The position numbers were made by a program, and so were the translations under genes. A model generated the notes under the pieces. It had not been told where the DNA came from and made no database searches. It saw only the letters and a program-made list of their open reading frames with translations. Below are positions 1-7,689 of a stretch of 52,510 nucleotides of DNA, piece after piece (position 1 is the first letter of the stretch; each line of letters begins with the position of its first letter). Origin of the DNA: Lachnospiraceae bacterium (lineage in GTDB: Bacteria; Bacillota; Clostridia; Lachnospirales; Lachnospiraceae); contig JABZIV010000006.1 in the NCBI GenBank assembly GCA_015258095.1, positions 17,609 through 70,118 on the forward strand, read 5' to 3'.

Positions 1-51
1 GTATCCGGAGTAGGCGCTGCCGCCTCAGCAAGCGGACCGAGCGGAAGCTAA
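1..51 (+). CDS. C-terminal tail of an upstream gene (partial), possibly flgD
   Basis: Only the last 16 codons are present, rich in Gly, Ala and Ser, ending in TAA at 49-51. A terminator follows at once, so this gene ends a transcription unit. In related flagellar loci the gene before flgE is usually flgD (hook cap), and a low-complexity tail would suit an exported flagellar protein. Nothing in these 16 residues proves that, so the identity rests on position alone. Confidence 0.5.
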   Translation, partial: VSGVGAAASASGPSGS

Positions 52-56
52 GAAAG

Positions 57-82
57 AAAATCCGGCAAAACGGATTTTTTTT
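57..82 (+). terminator. Rho-independent terminator before flgE
   Basis: The arms AAAATCCG (57-64) and CGGATTTT (71-78) form a perfect 8-bp stem with a 6-nt loop, and the T run continues to 82. It separates the upstream unit from flgE, so flgE must start from its own promoter. Confidence 0.85.
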
Positions 83-156
83 GCACTTTTTTATAAATTA
101 AAAATTAATAAAATCGAAAAAAATAAAAGCATAAACAATTTTTTTCAAGCAGACTT

Positions 157-183
157 TATAGATTGACCCGAAACGGTCGATAA
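157..183 (+). promoter_or_regulatory. Candidate sigma-28 promoter for flgE
   Basis: TATA (157-160), 15 bases, then GTCGATAA (176-183). This resembles the sigma-28 consensus of Firmicutes (TAAA-N15/16-GCCGATAA). The same TATA-N15-NYCGATAA arrangement recurs before flgF and fliD in this window, which supports it. It lies between the upstream terminator and flgE, with a leader of about 60 nt. Confidence 0.6.
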
Positions 184-250
184 AAATACGTAAACAAAGA
201 AGTAGATTGATGACCCTTTCTGATTTAGAGAGGGGAAAGGACAGAAAATT

Positions 251-1270
251 ATGTTAAGAGCAATGGATTCCGCTGTAGCAGGCTTAAGAGCACATCAGAA
301 CAAGTTGGATGTAATCGGTAACAATATTGCAAACGTAAATACCTTCGGTTTCAAGTCACAGACTTATAGTTTTAAAGATGCGATGTATCAGACTTCCTCC
401 ACTTCATCAGGTGGAAAGCAGGAAGCTACCGGTAATGCCACCATCGGCGGTGCAAACCCCGCACAGTATGGTTACGGTTCTCTTACCGGCTCCATCGCAA
501 CAGACTTTACTTCCAGTACACCGTCTTATGTAGGCGGATTCAATGCCAATATCAACGGCGCCGGATTTTTTGTCACCAGCGCTTCCAATAAAGAGCTGAC
601 ACTGGACCCGGCAAATACAAAGACGACGACGGCAGAGATGAAGAAGAATAACTTTGCGTATACCAGAGTCGGACAGTTCTCCGTAGATGCCAACGGCTAT
701 ATCGTAGATGCGAACCACAACTTCGTTTACGGCTTCCAGCCGGATTCTTTGACAGAGCCGACAAAGTACGGCGACGGCGGAAAGAAGCTGGTACCGCTTA
801 GAGCTCCGGCAGCGGACAATGCAGGAACGGTTGCCCTTACCGGAACGCCGGTATTCACCGGATTTGCCGCACAGCTGAAGTCGGTTGAAATCGGTGAGGA
901 CGGTATCATCAAGGGAATTATTGATAACAAGACTCCCGGTGCCGGCGGAGCACCTGCGCAGGTCACTTCCGTATCCGTTGTTTTAGGTAAGGTTGCCGTA
1001 GCGACATTCCAGAACCAGGAAGGTCTTACCAAGGCGGGAAACAATACCTTTAATGCAGGCGTTGGCGACAACACCGGATATATCTCCGCTACCATGCCCG
1101 GGGAAGGTTCCACACCGACTCTTATGGCGGGGTATCTTGAGGCATCCAACGTAGACCTTGCGAAGGAATTCTCGGATATGATTACAGCACAGAGAGGTTT
1201 CCAGGCCAATTCCAAAATTATCACCGTATCGGATGAAGTTCTACAGGAACTGGTAAACATGAAGCGATAA
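251..1270 (+). CDS. flgE: Flagellar hook protein FlgE
   Basis: Structural subunit of the hook, exported by the flagellar type III apparatus and polymerised outside the cell. The N-terminal rod/hook signature is clear: residues 1-35 contain LDVIGNNIANVNTFGFKSQ. The C-terminus has the matching heptad helix (SNVDLAKEFSDMITAQRGFQ), which packs with the N-terminal helix in the hook core. The 339 residues are short for FlgE, because the middle exposed domain is small; a FlgE-like distal rod protein is the alternative. The start is set by a strong GAGAGGGGAAAGG site. It heads the long flagellar operon, behind a sigma-28-like promoter. Confidence 0.9.
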   Translation: MLRAMDSAVAGLRAHQNKLDVIGNNIANVNTFGFKSQTYSFKDAMYQTSSTSSGGKQEATGNATIGGANPAQYGYGSLTGSIATDFTSSTPSYVGGFNANINGAGFFVTSASNKELTLDPANTKTTTAEMKKNNFAYTRVGQFSVDANGYIVDANHNFVYGFQPDSLTEPTKYGDGGKKLVPLRAPAADNAGTVALTGTPVFTGFAAQLKSVEIGEDGIIKGIIDNKTPGAGGAPAQVTSVSVVLGKVAVATFQNQEGLTKAGNNTFNAGVGDNTGYISATMPGEGSTPTLMAGYLEASNVDLAKEFSDMITAQRGFQANSKIITVSDEVLQELVNMKR

Positions 1271-1295
1271 GCGGTGAAATAAGATAAGCAGCGAA

Positions 1296-1364
1296 GAGGT
1301 TGCGGGATAAGCAAAGAGCGAGAAGGGATTCTGAACAGTCTTTCTTATTTCGCATCCTCCTTTT
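1296..1364 (+). terminator. Long stem-loop between flgE and flbD, possible attenuator
   Basis: Bases 1296-1311 pair with 1344-1359 as a 16-bp stem with one T-T mismatch and two G-U pairs; the loop is 32 nt and a short CTTTT run follows. The T run is brief, so termination may be partial. It could make hook mRNA more abundant than the downstream stator and export genes, or stabilise the 3' end of flgE mRNA. Confidence 0.55.
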
Positions 1365-1425
1365 CTAAGTTTATAACTTCATTCACGGGGGAATAACCCT
1401 ATTAGGTTGAGGAGAGGAAGGAATC

Positions 1426-1662
1426 ATGATTCGCCTAACAAAATTAAATGGAGAAGAAATTTTTCTAAATTATTTTCAAGTCTTATATATACGACGAATT
1501 CCGGAAACAAAAATCAAACTAGCAAATGGCGACTTTTATCTTGTGAAGGATAGTGTTGAGTCAATTATAAAACAGGTACAGGAATTTCTTGGAAACTGCT
1601 TTACCTTTCAGAACAAACTCCACGAGGGGGAGGATGTTTATGAAATTAAAGGGAAGGAATAG
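1426..1662 (+). CDS. flbD: FlbD/SwrD family flagellar protein
   Basis: Small protein (78 residues) of the FlbD/SwrD family. In Bacillus subtilis SwrD raises flagellar motor power, probably through stator engagement. The family pattern is plain: it begins MIRLTKLNG, has an N-terminal part with ILxxxYIRRIPET-like spacing, and carries the LANGDFYLVKDSVESI stretch. The usual size is 60-75 residues, and the last 20 residues form a charged extension. Its place between flgE and motA is the classic order in Firmicutes. A strong GAGGAGAGGAAGG site precedes the ATG. The gene is more A+T-rich than its neighbours. Confidence 0.88.
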   Translation: MIRLTKLNGEEIFLNYFQVLYIRRIPETKIKLANGDFYLVKDSVESIIKQVQEFLGNCFTFQNKLHEGEDVYEIKGKE

Positions 1663-1705
1663 GCTCTGCAAGGAGCTATTTAGCAAGGAGGCTAGTTGAT
1701 AAACC

Positions 1706-2533
1706 ATGGATTTTTCAATGCTCATCGGCTGGATTTTGGCCGTAATCTTAATTGTAAACGGTATCACAGTACAGAAGTTAAATAACTTCGTGGATATGCC
1801 CAGTGTGCTGATCGTTGTCGGCGGTACCATAGCGGGTCTTATCGCGTGCTATCCGTTCCGTATCTTAAAGGAAGTACCGAAACATATCGCAATCTGTCTC
1901 AGAGGGGGAAAGAAGTATGATGTCCCGAAAACCGTAGAGGCCATCGTAGACCTCGCTCTCGTTGCAAGACAGAGCGGTTTGCTTGCGCTTGAAGAAAAAG
2001 CGGAAGAAATTAAGGAACCCTTCTTTAAGCAGGCGGTTATCATGATTGTCGATGCGAACGACCCGGATAAAGTCAGGGCGGCGCTGGAACGACAGGTAGA
2101 AGATATGATGGGACGACATGAAGAGGCGAAGAGTCTCTATGTAAAAGGTTCCGCACTTGCACCGGCTTTCGGTATGATCGGAACGCTGGTTGGTCTCATC
2201 AATATGTTAAAGGGAATGGATCTCTCCGGTTCAGGCGGAGGTTCCAATACCTTAGGACAGGATATGGGTGTTGCGCTGATTACGACTTTCTACGGTTCCG
2301 CATTAAGTAACATTCTTTTCCACCCGATTGCCCAGAAGCTTACGGTAAAGGACAATGAAGAGGTGCTTTACTGTGAGGTGGTTATCGAAGGCGTGATTGC
2401 CATTCAGTCCGGAGACAACCCGAAAGTAATCAGAGAAAGACTCCTGGCTTCTCTTGCACAGAAGCGGCAGATTAAGTTGCTCGCTAAGGCAGGACAGGGC
2501 GGTGGCGGTAACGACGCCGGAGGTGGAAAGTAA
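1706..2533 (+). CDS. motA: Flagellar motor stator protein MotA
   Basis: Membrane subunit of the ion-driven stator, working with MotB. It has four predicted membrane segments: two near the N-terminus (residues about 4-22 and 28-48) and two in the conserved C-terminal part, which holds APAFGMIGTLVGLINML and ALITTFYGSALSNILFHP with the expected prolines. The cytoplasmic loop between them, which contacts FliG, includes ARQSGLLALEEKAEE. The 275 residues fit the family. The C-terminus is Gly-rich. The stop codon shares a base with the motB start (TAATG), so translation is coupled. Ion choice (H+ or Na+) cannot be called from this sequence. Confidence 0.95.
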   Translation: MDFSMLIGWILAVILIVNGITVQKLNNFVDMPSVLIVVGGTIAGLIACYPFRILKEVPKHIAICLRGGKKYDVPKTVEAIVDLALVARQSGLLALEEKAEEIKEPFFKQAVIMIVDANDPDKVRAALERQVEDMMGRHEEAKSLYVKGSALAPAFGMIGTLVGLINMLKGMDLSGSGGGSNTLGQDMGVALITTFYGSALSNILFHPIAQKLTVKDNEEVLYCEVVIEGVIAIQSGDNPKVIRERLLASLAQKRQIKLLAKAGQGGGGNDAGGGK

Positions 2534-3510
2534 TGAAAAAGAAAGGTGGTGGAGGAGACGAAGGCGGCTCCTGGATGGACACCTACGGGGATTTGGTGAC
2601 TTTACTTTTGACTTTCTTCGTATTACTGTACTCGATGTCCAGCCTCGACCAGGCGAAGTGGGATGTGTTCGTCCGCTCTATTTACCCGAACGGTAGACCG
2701 GGAGAAAAGTCTGCCGAGCAGATTGTCATCAACGGCGAAGTGACCAATGAATCCGGTTCCGGTTCGATTGGCGACAGTAAAGCGCCTGAAAATGAAGTGA
2801 ATACCGAGGACCCGAAGGATCTCTACCTGCAAATTGCCCGTGCCTTAAACGACGCGGGAATTTCAGGGGTAGAAGTTTCTCGCGGACAGGATTATACTTT
2901 TGTTGTGTTTAAAGATAAAACTTTCTTTAACGGAGACAGTTCCGTCCTTACGCCGCAGGGGCAGCAGACTCTGGATGTGTTCTGTAATGCGCTTTCCGGT
3001 GCGGCGGAGAATCTGTCTCAGGTCAATATCATGGGACATACCGCACAGGGAGACCCGGAAAGAGCGAACAATCCGCGAAACGACCGGATGCTTTCCGTGA
3101 TGCGTGCAGCGGAAGTCTGCCTGTTTATTCAGGGAAGAGGAATCATCTCCCCGGATAAACTGGTGAGTATCGGGTATGGACAGTTCCATCCGATTGCAGG
3201 GAATGAAAGCGCGGACGGAAGAGCGAAAAACAGACGTGTAGAGATTCTTCTGATTGATCAGGGAGCGAAGATTCGTGGGCTGGATGAGTATTTCCAGGAG
3301 TATTACAGCGGAGCAAACAAGGATAAAACGATCGTAACATCCGGTGTTCCGGAAAATATTCAAAAAGAAGAAAATGGAGCGAGCGGTGAAAGTGCGCAAA
3401 CGCCGGAAAGCGCAGCGGAAGAGGCTCCGGCAGGAGGAGGAGAGACGCAGGGAGACGCCGCTTCTCCGACTGTTTCTGTGGAAAATAGCGGAGAAAATGC
3501 AAATCCATAA
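2533..3510 (+). CDS. motB: Flagellar motor stator protein MotB
   Basis: Stator partner of MotA that anchors to peptidoglycan. A Gly-rich N-terminus is followed by one membrane helix with the essential ion-carrying aspartate (D20 in YGDLVTLLLTFFVLLYSMS). An OmpA-like peptidoglycan-binding domain covers roughly residues 120-245 (starting FFNGDSSVLTPQG, ending NRRVEILLI). The final 65 residues are a low-complexity Glu/Ala/Gly/Ser tail, which is not usual and brings the length to 325, above the common 250-280. It overlaps the motA stop by one base. fliL, the normal next gene, is absent. Confidence 0.95.
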   Translation: MKKKGGGGDEGGSWMDTYGDLVTLLLTFFVLLYSMSSLDQAKWDVFVRSIYPNGRPGEKSAEQIVINGEVTNESGSGSIGDSKAPENEVNTEDPKDLYLQIARALNDAGISGVEVSRGQDYTFVVFKDKTFFNGDSSVLTPQGQQTLDVFCNALSGAAENLSQVNIMGHTAQGDPERANNPRNDRMLSVMRAAEVCLFIQGRGIISPDKLVSIGYGQFHPIAGNESADGRAKNRRVEILLIDQGAKIRGLDEYFQEYYSGANKDKTIVTSGVPENIQKEENGASGESAQTPESAAEEAPAGGGETQGDAASPTVSVENSGENANP

Positions 3511-3621
3511 AAAAGTTAAAAGATAAGGTATAGCCATATTCATAGGATATGGTTTATAATACAGCGGATAACGCTATGTTGGTCTCGGAAGACAGCACCC
3601 GGGGCAAGCGAAAGGAGTTAT

Positions 3622-3669
3622 GTGAAAAAGGGAAAGATTTTTCACAGATGTTCAGGGAGAGGTTTATAG
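3622..3669 (+). promoter_or_regulatory. fliM leader with a 15-codon reading frame and hairpin
   Basis: A strong AAAGGAG site (3610-3617) is followed by ATGTGA, a start-stop pair. Overlapping it, a GTG at 3622 opens a 15-codon frame that stops with TAG at 3667-3669, directly abutting the fliM ATG. The first codons also lie in a perfect hairpin (GTGAAAAA 3622-3629 with TTTTTCAC 3638-3645). This may be a leader peptide coupled to fliM translation, or chance. It fills the place where fliL would normally be. Confidence 0.3.
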
Positions 3670-4863
3670 ATGGCAGATGTACTATCTCAAAGCCAAATAG
3701 ATGCACTTCTGAAATCAATGCAGGACGGACCGCCTAAAGAGGAGAAGGTGGAGCCGGAGGTTGCGGAGGTTTCGGTTCAGGAGACGAAGAAAGAAGAAAC
3801 TCCACCGACGAAGAAGGAAGATCATTATAGTAAGTACGATTTCTACAGTCCGAGAAAGTTTACCAAAGAGAAGATTCGTTTATTGAAAAGTATCTTTGAT
3901 AACTATGCCCGTATCCTGACTTCGCAGGTTAACGGAATCTTCCGTACCATGACGGATATTACTGTTCTAGAGTTAAGAGAAACCAGATATTATGAATATG
4001 TCAATGCCTTCCATGAGAACGATTGTATGACCATCGTGGATACGCATGTGGAGGACAGAGGAAAGAGCAATGTGCCGCTGATGGCATTTATCTCCCCGGG
4101 ACTCACCCTGACTTTGGTCAGTCACATGCTCGGCGGAACGGATTCGGTGATGAAGACGGACGGCGACTATCGTTATACGGATGTCGAGATGGCACTCTAC
4201 AAGCGTATCATGGAGTATATCGTTCACGCACTCGGAGACGGCTTCAGTAATTATATCAATGCCGAGTTTAAGATTTCGAAAGTGGAGACAAACCCTTCCA
4301 TGGTGCAGGAAGTCGGCTTGGATGAGACCGTTGTCATTGTTGTTTTGAATGTGGATATCTCGGGGCTTGCGATGGAGAGAATTCGTATCTGTCTTCCCGG
4401 AACGCTTCTGGAACACATGTTTAAGATTATTGATAACCGGAAACACTTGGCGAGGGGCTTCGCCTACGAGAATAACCAGGACACCATCATGCAGCATCTC
4501 CGTTTCTCGGAGTTCCCTTTAACAGGACAGCTCGGCTTGGTAAAGCTCGATATCGAAGACCTGTATCACCTGAAGGTAGGCGATGTCATCGATTTGAATA
4601 AAGAGAAGGATTCTTCCGTTAAGCTTTACGTCGGAAGACAGCCTTGGTTCACCGGCAAGATGGGTGTTTTTAAGAAAAATATCGCGGTTCGCATTGAAGA
4701 ACGTATTATTGAAAAAGAAGAAATGCCGAAAGATGATATAGAGGCTTATGACTTACCGGAAGAGGAAGACGAAGCGGAGGAGTTGGACAACGGACCGAAC
4801 AACAACATGGATCCGGAGGAAGTACAGGAGCTCCTGGATACGGATCTTTCCTTAGATGAGTAG
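3670..4863 (+). CDS. fliM: Flagellar motor switch protein FliM
   Basis: C-ring protein that binds CheY-P and sets rotation direction. The extreme N-terminus carries the CheY-P binding peptide (LSQSQIDALLKSM, residues 5-17). An acidic linker to about residue 50 leads to the CheC-like middle domain, with the family pattern NVPLMAFISPGLTLTLVSHMLGG. The C-terminal SpoA domain follows from about residue 285 and would bind the FliN part of FliY. The last 45 residues are an acidic tail that makes the protein (397 residues) longer than the usual 330. A GGGAGAGG site fixes the ATG. Confidence 0.95.
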   Translation: MADVLSQSQIDALLKSMQDGPPKEEKVEPEVAEVSVQETKKEETPPTKKEDHYSKYDFYSPRKFTKEKIRLLKSIFDNYARILTSQVNGIFRTMTDITVLELRETRYYEYVNAFHENDCMTIVDTHVEDRGKSNVPLMAFISPGLTLTLVSHMLGGTDSVMKTDGDYRYTDVEMALYKRIMEYIVHALGDGFSNYINAEFKISKVETNPSMVQEVGLDETVVIVVLNVDISGLAMERIRICLPGTLLEHMFKIIDNRKHLARGFAYENNQDTIMQHLRFSEFPLTGQLGLVKLDIEDLYHLKVGDVIDLNKEKDSSVKLYVGRQPWFTGKMGVFKKNIAVRIEERIIEKEEMPKDDIEAYDLPEEEDEAEELDNGPNNNMDPEEVQELLDTDLSLDE

Positions 4864-4938
4864 GGAATGAGGAGATGCTTCTTTAGGTGAATACACCTAC
4901 AGATATAGAAATGAAGGATAAGGATAGGAGAAACGAAG

Positions 4939-5307
4939 ATGGCAAAGATTTTGTTGGTAGACGATGCAGCGTTTATGCGAATGATGATTAAGAACTCCCT
5001 GACTAAGGGCGGATTTGCAGATTGCACCTTCGTGGAAGCACAGGATGGCATGGAAGCGGTAAAGAAGTTCGAAGAAGAGAATCCGGATCTGGTCATCATG
5101 GACATCACGATGCCGAATATGGACGGTTTGCAGGCTTTGAAGAAGATTAGAGAAGCGCATCCGGATGCAAAGGTGGTTATGTGTACAGCAATGGGACAGG
5201 AGAGCATGGTTGTCGATGCCATCAAGTCCGGTGCGAAGGATTTTGTGGTAAAGCCCTTCAATGCTGAGCGTATCACCACAACGGTAAAGACGATTTTGGG
5301 TGTTTAA
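4939..5307 (+). CDS. cheY: Chemotaxis response regulator CheY
   Basis: Single-domain receiver (122 residues) that carries the phosphoryl signal from CheA to FliM/FliY. All key residues are present: the acidic pocket D8-D9, the phosphorylated D55 in VIMDITMPNMDG, T83 in CTAMGQ and K105 in VVKPF. No output domain follows. It lies in the flagellar operon just after fliM, a common place in Firmicutes. The GATAGGAG site lies a few bases upstream of the ATG. No CheA, CheW or CheB gene is in this window. Confidence 0.95.
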   Translation: MAKILLVDDAAFMRMMIKNSLTKGGFADCTFVEAQDGMEAVKKFEEENPDLVIMDITMPNMDGLQALKKIREAHPDAKVVMCTAMGQESMVVDAIKSGAKDFVVKPFNAERITTTVKTILGV

Positions 5308-5325
5308 AGAGAGTAGAGGAAGAGT

Positions 5326-5775
5326 ATGTCGTTTTTAAATTCATTCGATATCAGCGCCTCGGGTCTTAGTGCACAGAGAGTCAGGATGGACATCGCTGCG
5401 GAGAATATCGCGAATGTGGATACGACGAGAACTGAATCCGGCGGTGCCTACAAGAGAAAAGATGTCATTTTGGAAAGCTACGGAGGTCGCTCTTTTCAGC
5501 AGGCGCTTCGTAATGCGGCAAATGGCAAGGGCTTCCGTGGACAGAATGCCGGAGTTAGAGTGCAAGGGGTTGTGACGGACGATCGCGAGATGAAGCGCGT
5601 CTACAATCCGAACCATCCCGATGCGGATCAGGACGGCTATGTGAACTATCCGAATGTGGATGTCCTGAAGGAAACCATTGATTCCATGTCTGCAACCCGT
5701 TCTTATGAGGCAAATGTCACGGCATTGAATGCAATGAAGACCATGGCGCAAAGAGCACTGGATATTGGAAAATAA
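5326..5775 (+). CDS. flgC: Flagellar basal-body rod protein FlgC
   Basis: Proximal rod subunit exported by the flagellar secretion system. The N-terminal rod signature (DISASGLSAQRVRMDIAAENIANVDTT, residues 9-35) and the C-terminal helix with YPNVDVLKETIDSM and ATRSYEANVTALNAMK are typical of FlgC, as is the length of 149. Its setting is not typical: flgC normally follows flgB and precedes fliE, yet here it lies between cheY and fliY with no flgB nearby. It starts 18 bases after cheY, with AGAGGAAG as ribosome site. It could be a moved sole copy or a second copy. Confidence 0.9.
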   Translation: MSFLNSFDISASGLSAQRVRMDIAAENIANVDTTRTESGGAYKRKDVILESYGGRSFQQALRNAANGKGFRGQNAGVRVQGVVTDDREMKRVYNPNHPDADQDGYVNYPNVDVLKETIDSMSATRSYEANVTALNAMKTMAQRALDIGK

Positions 5776-5824
5776 GGAATACATCAGATAGTTGATTTGT
5801 AGGGAAAATAAAGGAGTATGATAG

Positions 5825-7279
5825 ATGGGTGCCACGAGCTTCAATGAAATGGAATTCGATGCGATAGGCGAGATTATGAACATCAGCCTGGGTTCATCGG
5901 CAACAGCAGTATCCACACTTCTTGGCACGAAGGTGAACATTACCACTCCGATCGTACAGGTGATGACGAAGGAAGATTTTGACTTCCAGGATTTAGAACC
6001 TGCGGTTGGAGTTGAAATTTCGTATGTAAAAGGGCTCAGCGGAAAGAGCGTTATGCTTTTCTCCCGAAATGATGTGCGTGTCATCGTTTCGATGATGATG
6101 GGAGCGGAAATTCCGGAAGAAGAATTCGTGATGGACGAGATCAATGCCAGTGCGATTCGGGAAGCTATGAACCAGATGATGGGAGCTTCCGCCACGGCAC
6201 TATCCGAATTTTTAGGCACAACTGTGGATATTTCCACCCCGATTTCCTACGAGATTGACGACGGAAATGCGTTTAAAGATAAGTATTTTAACGGAACGGA
6301 AGAGAGTGTCGTTATTCGATTTACCTTGGAGATAGAAGGGAAATTGAGTAGCGAATTTATCAATATCATGTCCGTAGACCTTGTGAAGCGTCTTCTCGAA
6401 CCGTTTAAAGCGCAGTTCGGGATGGAAGAGGATGACGATGAGTACATTCCGACCGACGATTCGACGAGTTCCGCGGAAGAGCAGAAAGAAGAACCGGCTC
6501 CGGCAGTGGAAGCTGTAGCGGAGGCAAAGCCGGAAGAAAGTACAGAAGCGGAGGCGACGCCGGCTCCGGCAAAGTCGGGACCGATTGACCAGGCGACAGC
6601 GGATGCACTTTTAGCCAGTCTCTTAAAAGAGCAGAATGAAGAGAACAGTTCTTCGGAACAGACAGATACAGCAGCAAGCGGGGGTGCACAGGGTGCTTCC
6701 GCGTTTTCGGGTGAAACGACAGCAGCCGCTCCCGCACCGCAGCCTGCTCCGCAGCCACAACCGGCACCACAAGCTATGCCGCTCCCGCAGCCTGCGGCGC
6801 AAGTGCCTGTCCAGCCTGCCGGTGTCGTGATGGGAACCGCGATGGATCCGATGACCGTGCAGCTTCTTACCCAGATGCAGCAGTCTCAGAATCAGATGAT
6901 GGAATTGATTCGGGACTTACAGGGAGGAAAGAAGGCGAAGGCGGAGTCTTCCGAACCCAGCATCATTAAACCTCTGAATTCCAAGGAATTTCAGGAGAGT
7001 GATGAAGAAAAAGAGGAGAATTCCAGTAACCGTGAACTCTTAATGAAGGTGCCGCTGGAGATTTCCGTTGAAATCGGAAGAACCAGGAAACTCGTTAAGG
7101 ACATCTTGGAATTCACCCAGGGCTCTCTCGTTGTCCTCGATAAGATGGCAGGAGAGCAGGCAGACCTCTATGTAAACGGAGAGTGTATTGCCAAGGGAGA
7201 TATCGTAGTTGTAGAGGATAACTTCGGTATCCGTATTACGGAGATTCTGAAGAAAGACATCAATCAGGAGAGTTTATAA
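5825..7279 (+). CDS. fliY: Flagellar motor switch phosphatase FliY
   Basis: C-ring protein that combines a CheC-like CheY-P phosphatase with a FliN (SpoA) switch domain, as in Bacillus and Clostridia. The CheC-like part (residues about 5-205) has both active-site pairs: E16/N19 in GEIMN and E113/N116 in REAMN. A long Pro/Ala/Gln/Glu-rich linker runs from about 210 to 400, with runs such as PAPQPAPQPQPAPQ. The FliN domain begins at about residue 402 (RELLMKVPLEISVEIG) and ends near the C-terminus. The 484 residues are longer than the B. subtilis protein (378), and the linker accounts for the difference. It overlaps fliO by one base. Confidence 0.95.
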   Translation: MGATSFNEMEFDAIGEIMNISLGSSATAVSTLLGTKVNITTPIVQVMTKEDFDFQDLEPAVGVEISYVKGLSGKSVMLFSRNDVRVIVSMMMGAEIPEEEFVMDEINASAIREAMNQMMGASATALSEFLGTTVDISTPISYEIDDGNAFKDKYFNGTEESVVIRFTLEIEGKLSSEFINIMSVDLVKRLLEPFKAQFGMEEDDDEYIPTDDSTSSAEEQKEEPAPAVEAVAEAKPEESTEAEATPAPAKSGPIDQATADALLASLLKEQNEENSSSEQTDTAASGGAQGASAFSGETTAAAPAPQPAPQPQPAPQAMPLPQPAAQVPVQPAGVVMGTAMDPMTVQLLTQMQQSQNQMMELIRDLQGGKKAKAESSEPSIIKPLNSKEFQESDEEKEENSSNRELLMKVPLEISVEIGRTRKLVKDILEFTQGSLVVLDKMAGEQADLYVNGECIAKGDIVVVEDNFGIRITEILKKDINQESL

Positions 7280-7689
7280 TGACTGCGGGAGATAGTCTTT
7301 CCCTCATTTCCGGCTTCCTCCTTTTCTGCCTTTTCGCACTGGGCGCTTGGGCATTGAATCGCATGATCGGGAAGTACGGTAAGGTTTTTCAAAAAGGTCG
7401 CTACATGAAGGTGGTTGACCAAATACAGATAGCACAAGACAGACAGCTGTTTATTCTTCGCCTGGAGAAGGAAAACCGCTGTCTACTTCTGGGTTCAGGA
7501 ACAGAGGGGGTCCGGCTGATTTGTGAACTAAAGGAAGACTATGAGGAAGAAGGAAGAATAGGGAAGTCCTCGGGGGGGGGACTATCCGATTTGTGGAAGA
7601 ATCATGATTTTTCCGCAGTTTTCAGAAAGAAAAGCCTGGAAAACAGGGAAGAAGAAACAGTTGTCACGGAAAGGAGTCCGGATGAATGA
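7279..7689 (+). CDS. fliO: Flagellar biosynthesis protein FliO
   Basis: Small membrane protein that helps assemble the FliP ring of the export gate. An N-terminal membrane helix (about residues 8-28) is followed by a soluble domain of the FliO/FliZ pattern (MKVVDQIQIAQDRQLFILRLE, then LLLGSGTEGVRLICEL). The rest is charged and looks disordered. It starts inside the fliY stop codon (TAATG), and its end overlaps the fliP start by 8 bases, so the three are translationally coupled. A run of nine G (7572-7580) in the C-terminal part, coding three glycines, is an obvious slippage site; a shift there would alter the last 37 residues. Confidence 0.88.
   Translation: MTAGDSLSLISGFLLFCLFALGAWALNRMIGKYGKVFQKGRYMKVVDQIQIAQDRQLFILRLEKENRCLLLGSGTEGVRLICELKEDYEEEGRIGKSSGGGLSDLWKNHDFSAVFRKKSLENREEETVVTERSPDE
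7572..7580 (+). repeat. G9 homopolymer inside fliO
   Basis: Nine consecutive G in the coding part of fliO, read in frame as Ser-Gly-Gly-Gly-Leu. No other G run this long was noticed in the window. Poly-G runs of this size are known contingency sites in other bacteria because they gain or lose bases at replication. In the frame given the gene is on. Confidence 0.85.

Noticed and set aside
407..718. Minus-strand reading frame opposite flgE, with similar ones opposite most flagellar genes
   Set aside because: Shadow of the real gene; no ribosome site and no protein-like content. The strong codon bias of the true gene opens frames on the other strand.
3549..3737. 62-codon frame that could stand in for fliL before fliM
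   Set aside because: It overlaps the fliM start in another frame, lacks a membrane helix and has no FliL-like pattern.
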